A DNA stretch of 64,000 bases from Hymenobacter psychrotolerans DSM 18569 (GCF_900142395.1 NZ_FRAS01000009.1:1-64000), one strand, 5' to 3'; counted from the first letter of the stretch, positions 45,682 through 57,780 are shown. Notes: generated by a model from the sequence alone, not told the origin. Numbers and translations: made by a program.

Positions 45682-45957
45682 CTACTCCTGGCCGGTGGCG
45701 TAATGGTCGTCGATGGCCTTGTCCATTGAGTCGCGGAAGGCCAGAATAAGCTTGTTGCGCTCTGTTTCGGGCGTGTTGTTCAGCACCCGCTCAAACGTGT
45801 CGCGGTAGACGTGCGCCATAAAATGCGCGCCGTAGGTGGAGAAGAATCCGTCGTGAATTTTGTCGAAGGAGAGTTTTTCCGCCGAAGAAATAGACAGCGA
45901 AAGCGCCAGCCATTCTTTTGCGTTGTTGGCCAGGCTGAGTTGCAGGTCTTTGTCCAT
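45682..45957 (-). CDS. hypothetical protein, 91 aa
   Basis: A small helical cytosolic protein (MDKDLQLSLANNAKEWLALS ... SMDKAIDDHYATGQE). No motif recognised. It is 38 bases from the next minus-strand gene (45996-46337), possibly co-transcribed. The gap 45513-45681 upstream of RsbQ-like shows nothing. Confidence 0.6.
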   Translation of the reverse strand: MDKDLQLSLANNAKEWLALSLSISSAEKLSFDKIHDGFFSTYGAHFMAHVYRDTFERVLNNTPETERNKLILAFRDSMDKAIDDHYATGQE

Positions 45958-45995
45958 GGGATGGATAGCTGAATAAAGGATACCGTTGATGAGAA

Positions 45996-46337
45996 CTAGC
46001 GCTGCCGGCGGTATGGCAGGTAGGAATGCGGCACAAACACCGGCGTCGCGCTGCCCATCCCCCCGTGGGCCGCAAAAAACGAGTCCACTGCTGTCTGCAG
46101 CGCCGCTTTATCCAGTAGCGGCACCGAGGCAAATACGTCGGCAGCGGCCAGCGGCGCTTCCACGGCGCTCAGCCGGCAGCCATCAATGCCCAGCGCATGC
46201 TCGATAAAGAGCGGCGTCCCGTCCTGGGCCATGTGCTCGTGCCGGTAGCGCCAGGCATCTGAGAAAGAAGGGCGTGCAGCGTGCGGGGCCTGGTCGGCAG
46301 GGGTAAAGCCGAGGCTCCGCAGGTAAGAATCTGTCAT
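45996..46337 (-). CDS. hypothetical protein, 113 aa
   Basis: MTDSYLRSLGFTPADQAPHA, then WRYRHEHM...GTPLFIEHALGIDGCRLS and FVPHSYLPYRRQR at the end. No known family. Its opening (helix, LGF, then a short strand region) resembles the next gene upstream (LLHAFGFVRFASPPG...TIVLYDDGELSLLE), so the two may be distant paralogues in one cluster of small proteins. Confidence 0.6.
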   Translation of the reverse strand: MTDSYLRSLGFTPADQAPHAARPSFSDAWRYRHEHMAQDGTPLFIEHALGIDGCRLSAVEAPLAAADVFASVPLLDKAALQTAVDSFFAAHGGMGSATPVFVPHSYLPYRRQR

Positions 46338-46356
46338 GGTCGGAAGGAAAAGAGGG

Positions 46357-46626
46357 TTAAGAGGAAAGCAGCACTTCGGCCGGCCAGTTGACCTGGCGCA
46401 GCAGCACCCGGAGCTCGGCCTCAGAAGCCAGCCGCCCCTGGAAGCTGTAAAGCAGTTGGCTGCTAACGTTTTCGAGCAGGCTCAGCTCGCCGTCGTCGTA
46501 GAGCACAATGGTTTCCTGGCCGCAGGCGCTGGGGCGGCTGTAGCGCGCCTGGCCGGGCGGCGAGGCAAAGCGCACAAAGCCGAAGGCATGCAGCAGCTCA
46601 GCAGATGGCTGGTAGAAGGAAGACAT
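46357..46626 (-). CDS. hypothetical protein, 89 aa
   Basis: From the ATG at 46626 (MSSFYQPSAELLHAFGFVRF); the longer frame from 46686 adds a Pro/Arg leader unlikely to be coding. It contains ETIVLYDDGELSLLENVSSQ and LASEAELRVLLRQVNWPAE. Function unknown. First of three small minus-strand genes (with 45996 and 45682). Confidence 0.6.
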   Translation of the reverse strand: MSSFYQPSAELLHAFGFVRFASPPGQARYSRPSACGQETIVLYDDGELSLLENVSSQLLYSFQGRLASEAELRVLLRQVNWPAEVLLSS

Positions 46627-47060
46627 GGGGAAGGAACCGGGAGAAGGCGCAAAGCCGGGGCGCCGTGCGGTACTGGGCATGCGCAATGCAGGCGGGCAGC
46701 AACAGCCGCCGGCAGAGGGCGGCCAGCACTTCCCTGAAGAGACGGTGGCGCGGTTAAGTTCAATTCCGCCCCAGCAGGGCGGCAGATACCGAGGGGCGGG
46801 GCAGGTGGCCGGAATTTCGGCCTGAGCGGGCCCGATTCCGGTTGCCGGGTTGGTTCCAGCAAGTTCCGCCTTTTAATCGGCATTCTGGCTTCTGTCCCAC
46901 TATATATCTGCAGCGGCGGCACTGGGCGGGCAGTGGAGCTTATTTGCCTCGCTTTTCGGGTGGTTCAGATAAAACTGCCACGGCCTCATGTAATTATTAC
47001 AGCGGCGAATAGTACTTTTATAATTCATTCCTACCTCCCTGTTCTTTGCCTTCGCCGTAC
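46627..47060. other. intergenic region, no gene recognised
   Basis: About 430 bases between divergent genes. The part at 46980-47045 is AT-rich (GTAATTATTACAG, TACTTTTATAATTC) and is the probable promoter region of the secreted nuclease gene. GC-rich DNA before it carries only short open frames that look like noise. Confidence 0.4.
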
Positions 47061-49169
<2,109 letters not shown>

Positions 49170-49199
49170 GCAGTGGACGCCACACAAGCGCCGCTCAAC

Positions 49200-49239
49200 G
49201 AACAGGGCTCCGGTAGTACCGGAGCCCTGTTCGTTTTTA
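49200..49239. terminator. strong terminator after secreted nuclease
   Basis: GAACAGGGCTCCGG pairs perfectly with CCGGAGCCCTGTTC around TAGTA, followed by GTTTTT. Confidence 0.92.
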
Positions 49240-49256
49240 TACTAGTGGCTTACTGT

Positions 49257-49634
49257 CTACGCTACGAGTTGGCTGAACAAACGCGCCAGCGTTTCGGCGG
49301 CATCGGTGCAGAGGCCGGGGTGGACGGCGGAGGTTTGGACCACGGTGCTGCGGGTGGCGGTGAGCCAGCGGAACCGCTCGGCCGTGCCCAGCTGCCCAAT
49401 GGGGCCGCCCTGACGCCGGCCCTGGCAGATTCTCTCGAAGGCCTGCAGGCGCGCGTGCAGCTCTTCCAGGTCCAGGTCGGGGCCACCTAAGGCGCGCAGG
49501 CGGGCTTCATCGAGGCCGAAACGGCACTGCAGAAACCCCTGGTCGCGGCAGTAGAGCACTACCCCCACATTGCAGAATTCTTCCCGCTCCACGCGCGGCA
49601 CTACCCGCAGCACGGCATACTCAAACAAGTGCAT
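49257..49634 (-). CDS. DUF3037 protein
   Basis: About 125 residues from the ATG at 49634 (MHLFEYAVLRVVPRVEREEF). The family signature includes CNVGVVLYCRDQGFLQCRF and LGTAERFRWLTATRSTVVQTSAVHPG. The start overlaps the end of the HipA-like gene by 14 bases. DUF3037 and this HipA-like kinase are a recurring gene pair, suggesting a joint function, still unknown. Confidence 0.85.
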   Translation of the reverse strand: MHLFEYAVLRVVPRVEREEFCNVGVVLYCRDQGFLQCRFGLDEARLRALGGPDLDLEELHARLQAFERICQGRRQGGPIGQLGTAERFRWLTATRSTVVQTSAVHPGLCTDAAETLARLFSQLVA

Positions 49635-50412
49635 GGCGGGCGGTATTAGCTTCCTGAACAAAGGTTTCGGAGGCGGCTAAGCGGCTGGTCAGGAACCGCA
49701 CGTAGGCCTCGCGCTGCTCGGTAGGCGTGCGGTCGGGCTCCAGTAGCCACTCATCGGGCACCAGCGCCACAATGGCCTGAATAACGTCCGGCGTAAGTAA
49801 GGCGCGGGCGTCAGCATCAACGTCGGCCAGCTCGGAAGCCTGGGGCAACAGTACGTGGTCTTTTATCTGCGGAAACGGCCGCCGCTGCTGCTCGGCCCAG
49901 TCGGGGGCCGTATGGTGCACGTAGAGGGCGGCGCCGTGGTCGATCAGCCACAACTCTTTGTGCCAGAGCAGCATGTTAGTGTTGCGGGCAGTGCGGTCTA
50001 CGTTCAGCGTGAAGGCATCAAGCCACACCACCTGCGACGCCAGCCGCGCCTCTACCGTCGTCACGAGCGGGTCGAAGGTGCTGGCGCGGGCTAAGTAATG
50101 CAGGGCCAAGTTGAGGCCGGTACTGGCGCGCAGCAAATCCTGGATTTCCTCATCGGGCTCGGTGCGGCCGAAGGCTTCGTTGAGCTGAATGAACACCAGC
50201 TCCGGCACGCGCAGCCTTAGAGTCCGGGCCAGCTCGCCGACAATCAGCTCGGCAATCAGGGCCTTGGGCCCCTGGCCGGCGCCCCGGAACTTCACCACGT
50301 ACAGGAAATCATCGTCGGCTTCTACCAGCGCGGGCAGGGAGCCGCCTTCGCGCAGGGGCGTCACGTAGCGCGTGACATCGACGGTTCTAAGCGAGAGGGC
50401 ATCAGCCGGCAT
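49621..50412 (-). CDS. HipA-like kinase family protein
   Basis: About 263 residues from the ATG at 50412 (MPADALSLRTVDVTRYV). It shows YVVKFRGAGQGPKALIAELIVGELA (ATP-binding Lys and helix), the catalytic-type segment WLDAFTLNVDRTARNTNMLLW, and LWLIDHGAALY (metal Asp). This is the short HipA-like branch paired with DUF3037, not a toxin next to HipB: no HTH antitoxin gene is adjacent. Confidence 0.82.
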   Translation of the reverse strand: MPADALSLRTVDVTRYVTPLREGGSLPALVEADDDFLYVVKFRGAGQGPKALIAELIVGELARTLRLRVPELVFIQLNEAFGRTEPDEEIQDLLRASTGLNLALHYLARASTFDPLVTTVEARLASQVVWLDAFTLNVDRTARNTNMLLWHKELWLIDHGAALYVHHTAPDWAEQQRRPFPQIKDHVLLPQASELADVDADARALLTPDVIQAIVALVPDEWLLEPDRTPTEQREAYVRFLTSRLAASETFVQEANTARHALV

Positions 50413-50520
50413 AGGCAGCAGAATCAAACAGGTGTAGCAAACAAAGGACGCACAATATGGCCGGTTTCACCGCACGAAGGCGGGTAGCTGGCCTATCCGG
50501 AACACGCATAGCGCAGTACC

Positions 50521-53064
50521 TCAGCCCCGAAACCGAGCCAAGTAGGGGGCAGTTTTGCTGGCTTTGACTTTCGCTATTTCCGCAGGCGGCCCCTGCGCCA
50601 CTACCTGGCCGCCTTCGTCGCCGGCGCCGGGACCCATGTCCAGCACCCAGTCGGAGCCGGCTACCACACGCATGTCGTGCTCTACTACGATGACCGTGTT
50701 GCCGGCCTCCACTAGGCCTTCCAGCTGCGTCATCAGCTTCTCGACATCGGACGGATGCAGGCCGGTGGTGGGCTCGTCGAGGACGTAAAGCGAGTTCCCG
50801 CGGCCGATGCGCTGCAGCTCGGTGGCCAGCTTGATGCGCTGGGCCTCGCCGCCGCTCAGCTCGGTGGCGGGCTGGCCCAGGCGCAGGTAGCCCAGCCCTA
50901 CTTCGCGCAGCACCGTCAGGGCCCGGTGCACGGCCGGCTCTTCGGCAAAGAACTCCCAGGCCGCGTCCACGGTCAGGCTCAGCACCTCAGCAATGTTCTT
51001 GTCCTGGTAGGTGACTTCCAGGGTTTTGGCGTTGTAGCGGGTGCCGTGGCAGACCGGGCACGGCGCGTACACGCTGGGCAGAAACAGCAGCTCCACCATC
51101 ACGAACCCTTCGCCCTGGCAGTTTTCGCAGCGGCCCTTGGCCACGTTGAAGGAAAACCGACCAGCATCATAGCGGCGCTGGCGGGCGGCGGGCGTGGCGG
51201 CAAACAGCTTGCGCACGTGGTCAAACAGGCCGGTGTAGGTGGCCATGTTGGAGCGCGGCGTCCGCCCGATGGGCTTCTGATCCACGCGCACCAGCCGCTT
51301 GATATTTTCCATGCCGGCCACAATTCGGCCACCGGTTTCAGTTGGGGCGACCTGCGTCAAGGGGTCAGCGTCCGGCTCCTCTTCGGCTTCCACGGCCTGG
51401 CCCAGATGCTCGGCTACCAGCTCTACCAGCACCTGACTCACAACGCTGGACTTGCCGGAGCCCGATATGCCCGTGACGGTGGTGAGCACGCCCAGCGGAA
51501 ACGCTACTTCCAGGTTTTCGAGGTTGTTGCGCGTGACGCCGGCCAGCTTCAGCCAGCCCGTGGGCGTGCGCGGCGTGCGGGAAGTGGGCTTGCTGGTATC
51601 GTTGAACAGGTAGCGCCGCGTCTGGGAGGCTTCCACTTTCGCCAAGCCGGCCGGGGCGCCGCTGTAGAGGATTTCGCCGCCCTGCTCGCCGGCGGCCGGG
51701 CCCACGTCTACCAGCCAGTCGGCCTGCCGCACCACGTCCAGGTTGTGCTCGACTACGAACAGCGAGTTGCCCGCTTTCTTGAGGCTCGCCAGCGCCTGCA
51801 GCAGGGCTTCAGTGTCGGAAGGATGCAGGCCGGCAGACGGTTCATCGAGCACATATACTACCCCAAACAGATTGGAATACAGCTGCGTGGCCAGCCGCAG
51901 CCGCTGCAGCTCGCCCGGCGATAAGGTGGGCGTGCTACGTTCTAGGGCCAGATATCCCAGCCCCAGGTCCAGCAGCACGGCCAGCCGCGCCACCAGGTCG
52001 GCGGCAATGCGGCGGGCTACTTCGGCCTGCTCGGGGTGCTCGGCGTCGTGCTGTTGGAGGCCTTTGGCGGTACCGTCGGCGAAGGGGCGCAACAGCTCAG
52101 CTACCCGCTTGAGCGGCAGCCGCGCCATATCGGCAATGTCGAGGCCCGCAAACGTGACGGCCAACGACTCAGGGCGCAGGCGCTTGCCGTGGCAAGTGGG
52201 GCACTCAGTGCTGATCATGTACTGCAAGGCACGCTTTTTCATGAGCGGGCTTTGCGTGGTGGCGAAGGTGTGCAGCACGTGCCGCTTCACGCCCGTGAAG
52301 GTGCCCATGTAATTCGGTGGCTCCTTGCGCTTAAGGGCGCGCTGGGTTTCCTGGGGCGAGTAGCCGGGGTACACCGGCACCACGGGCTGCTCCTCCGTGA
52401 ACAGAATCCAGTCCCGGTCTTTCTGGGGTAGCTCCTGCCAGGGCCGGTCCACATCAAAGCCCATAGTCACGAGGATGTCGCGCTGGTTCTGGCCGCCCCA
52501 GGCCTGCGGCCACGCCGCAATGGCCCGCTCCCGGATGGTAAGCGTGGGGTCGGGCACCATGCTTTGCTCCGTGACTTCGTAGGTGCGGCCCAGGCCGTGG
52601 CAGGTGGGGCAGGCACCTTCGGGCGTGTTCGGCGAAAAGCCCTCGGCGTACACAATGGGCTGGCCCGCCGGGTAGTCGCCGGCCCGCGAGTAGAGCATGC
52701 GCAGCAGGTTCGACAGCGTGGTAACCGAGCCCACCGACGAGCGGGTGGTGGGCGTGCCGCGCTGCTGCTGCAACGCTACGGCCGGCGGCAAGCCTTCTAT
52801 GCTGTCCACTTCGGGCACGGCCATCTGGTGAAACAGCCGCCGCGCGTACGGCGACACCGACTCCAGGTAGCGGCGCTGGGCCTCGGCGTAGAGCGTGCCG
52901 AACGCCAACGACGACTTGCCGGAGCCCGACACGCCGGTAAACACCACCAGCGCATCGCGCGGAATTTCTACATCGACGTTTTTGAGGTTGTGCTCCCGGG
53001 CGCCGCGCACCCGCACGAAACCGGTAAAATCAGAAGAGGAAGGCTGGGCAGAAGAAGTGGGCAT
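50521..53064 (-). CDS. UvrA-like excinuclease ABC subunit A (UvrA2 class)
   Basis: About 847 residues from the ATG at 53064 ([13 protein letters not shown]). Two ABC ATPase cassettes ([14 protein letters not shown] and [14 protein letters not shown]; signatures [12 protein letters not shown] and [24 protein letters not shown] and [12 protein letters not shown]). Zinc-knuckle motifs [24 protein letters not shown] and CPVCHG. The length, about 100 residues below canonical UvrA, and the SYGQ-less N-terminal region ([20 protein letters not shown]) indicate the UvrA2 group. Roles include damage tolerance and drug-DNA adduct resistance; it is not clearly linked to UvrB. Confidence 0.9.
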   Translation of the reverse strand: MPTSSAQPSSSDFTGFVRVRGAREHNLKNVDVEIPRDALVVFTGVSGSGKSSLAFGTLYAEAQRRYLESVSPYARRLFHQMAVPEVDSIEGLPPAVALQQQRGTPTTRSSVGSVTTLSNLLRMLYSRAGDYPAGQPIVYAEGFSPNTPEGACPTCHGLGRTYEVTEQSMVPDPTLTIRERAIAAWPQAWGGQNQRDILVTMGFDVDRPWQELPQKDRDWILFTEEQPVVPVYPGYSPQETQRALKRKEPPNYMGTFTGVKRHVLHTFATTQSPLMKKRALQYMISTECPTCHGKRLRPESLAVTFAGLDIADMARLPLKRVAELLRPFADGTAKGLQQHDAEHPEQAEVARRIAADLVARLAVLLDLGLGYLALERSTPTLSPGELQRLRLATQLYSNLFGVVYVLDEPSAGLHPSDTEALLQALASLKKAGNSLFVVEHNLDVVRQADWLVDVGPAAGEQGGEILYSGAPAGLAKVEASQTRRYLFNDTSKPTSRTPRTPTGWLKLAGVTRNNLENLEVAFPLGVLTTVTGISGSGKSSVVSQVLVELVAEHLGQAVEAEEEPDADPLTQVAPTETGGRIVAGMENIKRLVRVDQKPIGRTPRSNMATYTGLFDHVRKLFAATPAARQRRYDAGRFSFNVAKGRCENCQGEGFVMVELLFLPSVYAPCPVCHGTRYNAKTLEVTYQDKNIAEVLSLTVDAAWEFFAEEPAVHRALTVLREVGLGYLRLGQPATELSGGEAQRIKLATELQRIGRGNSLYVLDEPTTGLHPSDVEKLMTQLEGLVEAGNTVIVVEHDMRVVAGSDWVLDMGPGAGDEGGQVVAQGPPAEIAKVKASKTAPYLARFRG

Positions 53065-53250
53065 GTGGGGAGAAGAGTAGATTTCGGAACGGCAAACTAG
53101 CACCAGCATACGCAGCCGGCGCCCGCGCATCCACCTCAGACCCTCAAAAACTTCGTCAGTACGCCCGCCAACCCGGCTACGGCCGCGCTTCTGCCCGCTA
53201 CAGTTGCTACCTTACGCTTGACAACACCCACCCCTTCTTCTCCTCGTCTT

Positions 53251-54168
53251 ATGCTCGACATGGTCATTGAAGCGCGCCAGGCCGCGCTTAGTCCCGGCTT
53301 CGAAGTGCGCCGGATTCTGCCCTACCGGCTGCGCCGCATGCTGGGCCCGTTCATCTTCATGGACCACGCCGGCCCGGTGCACGTGGCGCCCGCGCAGACC
53401 GCCAGCATGGACGTGCTGCCCCACCCGCACATTGGCCTCAGCACGGTCAGCTACCTGTTCGGCGGCCAGGTCACGCACCGCGACAGTCTGGGCGTGGAGC
53501 AGATTATCAGGCCGGGTGAGGTGAACTGGATGACGGCCGGCAGTGGCATTGCGCATTCCGAGCGGTTCGAGGACCCGAATGCGTTGGTGGGCGGGCAGCT
53601 GGAGATGCTGCAAACCTGGGTGGCCCTGCCCGAAGCCGCCGAGGAAAGCGCGCCCAGCTTCGCCAACTACCAACCCGAGCAGCTGCCCATCTTCACCGAC
53701 GCGGGCGTGTGGATGCGTCTGATTGCCGGCGACGCTTTCGGGCTGCGCAACGACGTAAAAACCCATTCGCCCCTGTTCTACCTGCACGTGGTGTTGCAGG
53801 CCGGCGCCCGGTTTGGCCTGCCGAAGGGCTATCCGGAGCGCGGCGCCTACGTAGCCAAAGGCAGCGTGGAAGTGGCCGGGCGCGTGTATCCGGCGGGCCA
53901 GCTGCTGGTATTCACGGCCGGCCAAGACCCGGTGATTGTGGCACACGAGCCGTCCACGCTGATGCTGCTGGGCGGTGAGCCGCTGGGGGAACGGTTTATC
54001 TGGTGGAACTTCGTGTCGTCGCGGCGGGAGCGAATCGAGCAGGCCAAAGCCGACTGGCAGGCGGGCCGTATTGCCCTGCCCCCCAACGACAACGCCGAAT
54101 TCGTGCCCCTGCCCGAGGACCGTTCGCGCCCCGCCGGCTCCTCTCCCGCCCCGCAGGCCTTATCGTAG
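53251..54168 (+). CDS. pirin family protein
   Basis: About 305 residues from the ATG at 53251 (MLDMVIEARQAALSPGFEVRR). The bicupin pirin N-terminus includes GPFIFMDHAGP, LPHPHIGLSTVSYLF (metal His), GEVNWMTAGSGIAHSER and WVALPE. The second cupin follows. Some pirins have quercetinase activity. The C-terminal tail (FIWWNFVSSRRERIEQAKADW) is typical. Confidence 0.93.
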   Translation: MLDMVIEARQAALSPGFEVRRILPYRLRRMLGPFIFMDHAGPVHVAPAQTASMDVLPHPHIGLSTVSYLFGGQVTHRDSLGVEQIIRPGEVNWMTAGSGIAHSERFEDPNALVGGQLEMLQTWVALPEAAEESAPSFANYQPEQLPIFTDAGVWMRLIAGDAFGLRNDVKTHSPLFYLHVVLQAGARFGLPKGYPERGAYVAKGSVEVAGRVYPAGQLLVFTAGQDPVIVAHEPSTLMLLGGEPLGERFIWWNFVSSRRERIEQAKADWQAGRIALPPNDNAEFVPLPEDRSRPAGSSPAPQALS

Positions 54169-54204
54169 GCGCGGGCACGGTGCCCGGAGCGCGGCGGCAC
54201 GTTT

Positions 54205-55542
54205 CTACTCCGCCTGGCGCTGCATAACTTCGAGCCGCGCCGCTACTTCCGCCAGCAGTGGCCGTGCGGCTGTCTCGGGCTGCACGCATTGCTGCTGCAA
54301 GTTTTGCATAGCCGCAACCACTGCTTCCGCCCCGGCTGGCGCTTCGCAGTGGGCCAGCAACTCTTCCAGCAGGCAGCCGAAGGCGCGGGTTTCCAGCCTT
54401 TGCAGCGCGGCGCCCTCAAGGGTTTCGGATGTAAAAAAGCAGGCCGCCCCAAAGTCGCCGAGCAGACTCTCGCCTGCGGGTGTGTAGAGGATGTTGTGGG
54501 CGTACAGGTCGCCGTGCAGAATGCCCTGGGCGTGCAGGTGCGCGACGGCCGAGGCTATGCCGTGGGCGATGCGCAGAACGCCTTTCAGGCTGAACGTGGT
54601 GCCGGGTGCGTACACGTCGCGGGTGCAGGTAGCGAAGCTGGGCGGCCCGGCCAGGTTGCCGAATTCGGGGTCAATCAGCTCCAGCACCAGCCCTTCGGCC
54701 CCAGCCGGATGGCCCTTGATTTTGCCTTCCACGGCAATCAAATTAGGATGCCGGCCGGCGCTGATGCAGGCCGACATTTCGCTGTGCGGCAGTCCGTCGC
54801 TCGTCATGGACCCTTTGAACAGCTTCACGGCCACCTCCCGGGCCGGCTGTGCTGCGCCACGGTGCCAGCGGGCCCGGGAAATCACGCCCGACGCGCCTTC
54901 GCCCAGTTGCTGCTGCAGTTCCAGCTCCGCCCAGTCGATAGAGCCGATGGGGTGGCGGGCCAGCACGGCGGCTTCTATTTCGTCGCCGAAGGGGTTGCCG
55001 GCGTAGGCCAGCCACGACAGGCGCGGCAGCTGCAATAGCCACGCGGGCAATTCGGTGAAACGGTTAGCAGCAATGCGCAGCAGCTCCAGCCGGGTGCAGG
55101 CGGCCATGGACGCGGGCAAGTGCGTGAGGCGGTTGCCGGCCAGCATCAGCTTCTGCAGGTGCACGCAGTGGCCCAGCTCGTCGGGCAGTTCTTCCAGCTG
55201 GTTATCGGTGAGGATGAGCCAGCGCAGGGCGAGCGGCAGCGCCGCGCCCGGCAGCGTGCGAATCTGGTTGGCTTTGAAACCAACCATGCTCAGCTGCGGG
55301 CATTGCCCCAGCACCGCCGGTACTTCCGTGAACTGATTATCGGAGCAAAACAGGATGCGCAGCTTGCGCAGCCGGCCAAAGTCGTCAGGCAATACAGTCA
55401 GCGCGTTGCCCGACAGGTTGAGGATTTCCAGCGAGTCGGCCAGGTCGAATATTTCGGCCGGAAACTCGGTGAGGCCGCCGGAAAGGTCGAGGCGAGTGGC
55501 GCCGGCCAGCTTACCAGACCGCAGCTCTTCAAGGGTGTGCAT
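54205..55542 (-). CDS. leucine-rich-repeat protein kinase
   Basis: About 445 residues from the ATG at 55542 (MHTLEELRSGKLAGATRLDL). Residues about 1-205 hold around eight LRRs (LEILNLSGNALTVLPDDFG; LRWLILTDNQLEELPDELG). A Ser/Thr-kinase-like domain follows: LGEGASGVISRA (Gly loop), EVAVKLFKG (Lys), HLHAQGILHGDLYAHNILY (HGD in place of HRD, with Asn), and LLGDFGAACFF. The HRD-to-HGD change is common in such bacterial kinases. No TM segment; cytosolic. Substrate unknown. Confidence 0.9.
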   Translation of the reverse strand: MHTLEELRSGKLAGATRLDLSGGLTEFPAEIFDLADSLEILNLSGNALTVLPDDFGRLRKLRILFCSDNQFTEVPAVLGQCPQLSMVGFKANQIRTLPGAALPLALRWLILTDNQLEELPDELGHCVHLQKLMLAGNRLTHLPASMAACTRLELLRIAANRFTELPAWLLQLPRLSWLAYAGNPFGDEIEAAVLARHPIGSIDWAELELQQQLGEGASGVISRARWHRGAAQPAREVAVKLFKGSMTSDGLPHSEMSACISAGRHPNLIAVEGKIKGHPAGAEGLVLELIDPEFGNLAGPPSFATCTRDVYAPGTTFSLKGVLRIAHGIASAVAHLHAQGILHGDLYAHNILYTPAGESLLGDFGAACFFTSETLEGAALQRLETRAFGCLLEELLAHCEAPAGAEAVVAAMQNLQQQCVQPETAARPLLAEVAARLEVMQRQAE

Positions 55543-55633
55543 GCGGCAAAGGTCGGCAACCGGACCCGAACCAGCCGGCTCAAGCGGCATTCGTGGTGCT
55601 ATTTTGACTGCCGTGGCATAATCACTCCTATCT

Positions 55634-55996
55634 TCACACCAGCTCAGCCGCCACCGAAGATGCTGGCGCGGAACGGAACTGTGGCCGCATCAGCAGCACA
55701 TACAGGCCGCCCGCCAGCAGAAAGCCCACAAACCAGGCGTAGTAATAGATACCAGCCAGCCAGGGCCATACGGTACCGGCGGGCAGCGCGCCCACGGCCT
55801 GCAGAAAGCCCGGGATATTGGGCAGGATTCCCAGCGCCAGCGCCAGCATTGCTTGGTAGTTAACGCCTTTCTGGTAGGTGTAGCGGCCCTGCTGGCGGTA
55901 CAGGTCGGGTACATCAAGCTGCTGGTGGCGCAGCAGGTAGTAGTCGGCTATCATGATGCCGCCGATGGGCCCCAACAGCGCCGAGTAGCCCACCAA
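55634..55996 (-). pseudogene. NCS1-family nucleobase transporter, C-terminal fragment
   Basis: A 120-residue frame starting MVGYSALLGPIGGIMIADYY, which corresponds to the late TM region of NCS1 cytosine/purine/hydantoin permeases. It continues with two TM helices (MLALALGILPNIPGFLQAVGAL and AGIYYYAWFVGFLLAGGLYVLLM). The first three quarters of the transporter are missing: upstream DNA (55997-56110) is AT-rich and unrelated. It is a remnant, not a functional gene. Confidence 0.8.
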
Positions 55997-56114
55997 CCAG
56001 GTAAGTTACGCCAGTAAATAAAGCAGAATTCATAAGTATCTGGCATTCAGCATATTGGAAACTTATTTCACTCTCTCCTGCCAGCCACCGAGTGGCTTCT
56101 CCACTACAGCAAAC

Positions 56115-56151
56115 AACCGCAGGACCCCGGCAATGTCGGGGCCCTGCGGTT
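56115..56151 (-). terminator. terminator of selO
   Basis: AACCGCAGG / CCTGCGGTT outer stem (56115-56123 with 56143-56151), continued by CCCCG/CGGGG after a mismatch. It lies 25 bases beyond the selO stop. Confidence 0.7.
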
Positions 56152-56175
56152 GCGGTGCGTAGGTAAAAAATCGGC

Positions 56176-57780
56176 TTACGAGCTACACGACAATGTGGCG
56201 CTGCCGGGTTTTTCGCGGGCCCAGTCCGGGCGTTTGGCGGCCAGCTCGTCGTGCTCAGGCTGTTCATCAAACGGTGTTTTGAGCACCAGCATCAGGCGGT
56301 TTAGCAGCGTCAGGTCGCCGGTTTCGGCGGCTTCTATGGCCTGCTGCGCCAGGTAGTTGCGCAGCACGTATTTGGGGTTGGCAGCCAGCATTCCGGCGCG
56401 GATTTCCTCCGGGGCGGCCGTTTCCTGCCGGAGCCGCGCCGCGTACTGCCCCAGCCACTGCCGCAGCTTCTGGTGCTTCTCCGGGGCGTCCATGTAGCTT
56501 ACCGCTTCCAGCAATTCCTGCAGCACGGCTTCCTCAATGGCCGGGTGCGAAATCAGGGACGGGGTGGCGTGAGACAGATGCCGGAAAAACAGCGTCATGT
56601 CCGCTTCGGCTTCCGCCAGCGCCTCGGGTAGGGCCCCAAGCAGCGCGGCGTCTTCCTCAGCAGCAGTTTGCGCCGTAAGGCCGAGCTTGCGCAGCATCAG
56701 GCGGTGCTGGGTTTCGTTCAGGGTAGCCACATACTGGTCCAGGGCGGCGCGCAGTGTCTGCACGTCTTCTACCAGCGGAATCAGGGCCTGGGCCAGCATC
56801 ATCAGGTTCCAAAGGGCCACGCGCGGCTGCTGCCCAAACGCGTAGCGCCGCCCGCCAAAATCGGTGGTGTTGGGCGTCCAGTCGGGGTCGTAGGGTTCCA
56901 GCCAGCCGTACGGGCCGTAGTCGATGGTAAGGCCCAGGATGGACATATTGTCAGTGTTCATCACGCCGTGCACAAACCCCACCGACTGCCAGTGCGCAAT
57001 CATGACGGCGGTGCGGCGGCACACTTCCTCCAGCCACTGCACATACACGGCCGGCGAGGGCGCCCCCAGTTCGGGATAGTAGCGCCGGATAACGTAGTCG
57101 GCCAGAGCCTGCAGGTTGTCCTTTTCGCCGTGGGCCGCCAGAATCTGGAAGTTGCCGAAGCGCACGAATGTGGGCGCAACCCGCGCTACCACGGCGCCCG
57201 GCTCGGGGCGGGCATTGCCATCGTAAAACATGTCGCGCACCACTTCGTCGCCGGTGCGCACCAGGCTCAGGGCGCGGGTGGTGGGTACGCCCAGGTGGTG
57301 CATGGCTTCGGAGCACAGAAACTCTCGCACCGAGGAGCGCAGCACGGCCCGCCCATCGGCGCGGCGCGAATACGGCGTGGGGCCGGCGCCTTTCAGCTGG
57401 ATTTCCCAGGGCGTACCGTCGGTAGCCATCAGCTCACCCAGGGACATGGCCCGGCCGTCGCCGAGCTGGCCGGCCCAGTTACCGAACTGGTGGCCGCCGT
57501 AGCGCGCCGCAAACGGCTTCATAGTTTCCGTTACGAGGTTGCCGGCCAGCGCATCCACGGCCGGACCGCGTTCCGGGGGCCGTTCCAGCCCCAGAAAAGC
57601 AGCTACTTCCTCGGACCAGGCCAGCAGCTGTGGGTCGGCAACGGGCGTAGGCAAGACCCGCGAATAGTGGTAGCCGGGCACCTGGCGCGGGCTTTGGTCC
57701 ATGGAGGCTTCGCCGCGCATCTGCTCCACGAAGGAATTCTGAAACAACGCCTTATCGAGAGGCTGCAACATATCAGGCAT
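56176..57780 (-). CDS. selO: protein adenylyltransferase SelO
   Basis: About 534 residues from the ATG at 57780 (MPDMLQPLDKALFQNSFVEQM); the open frame extends further but the leader is not family-like and overlaps the divergent rtcB remnant. Seen: AARYGGHQFGNWAGQLGDGRAMSLGE, QLKGAGPTPYSRRADGRAVLRSSVREFLCSEAM, GVMNTDNMSILGLTIDYGPYGWLE, and a C-terminal CSS. SelO is a pseudokinase-fold enzyme that AMPylates proteins in redox control. Confidence 0.95.
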   Translation of the reverse strand: MPDMLQPLDKALFQNSFVEQMRGEASMDQSPRQVPGYHYSRVLPTPVADPQLLAWSEEVAAFLGLERPPERGPAVDALAGNLVTETMKPFAARYGGHQFGNWAGQLGDGRAMSLGELMATDGTPWEIQLKGAGPTPYSRRADGRAVLRSSVREFLCSEAMHHLGVPTTRALSLVRTGDEVVRDMFYDGNARPEPGAVVARVAPTFVRFGNFQILAAHGEKDNLQALADYVIRRYYPELGAPSPAVYVQWLEEVCRRTAVMIAHWQSVGFVHGVMNTDNMSILGLTIDYGPYGWLEPYDPDWTPNTTDFGGRRYAFGQQPRVALWNLMMLAQALIPLVEDVQTLRAALDQYVATLNETQHRLMLRKLGLTAQTAAEEDAALLGALPEALAEAEADMTLFFRHLSHATPSLISHPAIEEAVLQELLEAVSYMDAPEKHQKLRQWLGQYAARLRQETAAPEEIRAGMLAANPKYVLRNYLAQQAIEAAETGDLTLLNRLMLVLKTPFDEQPEHDELAAKRPDWAREKPGSATLSCSS

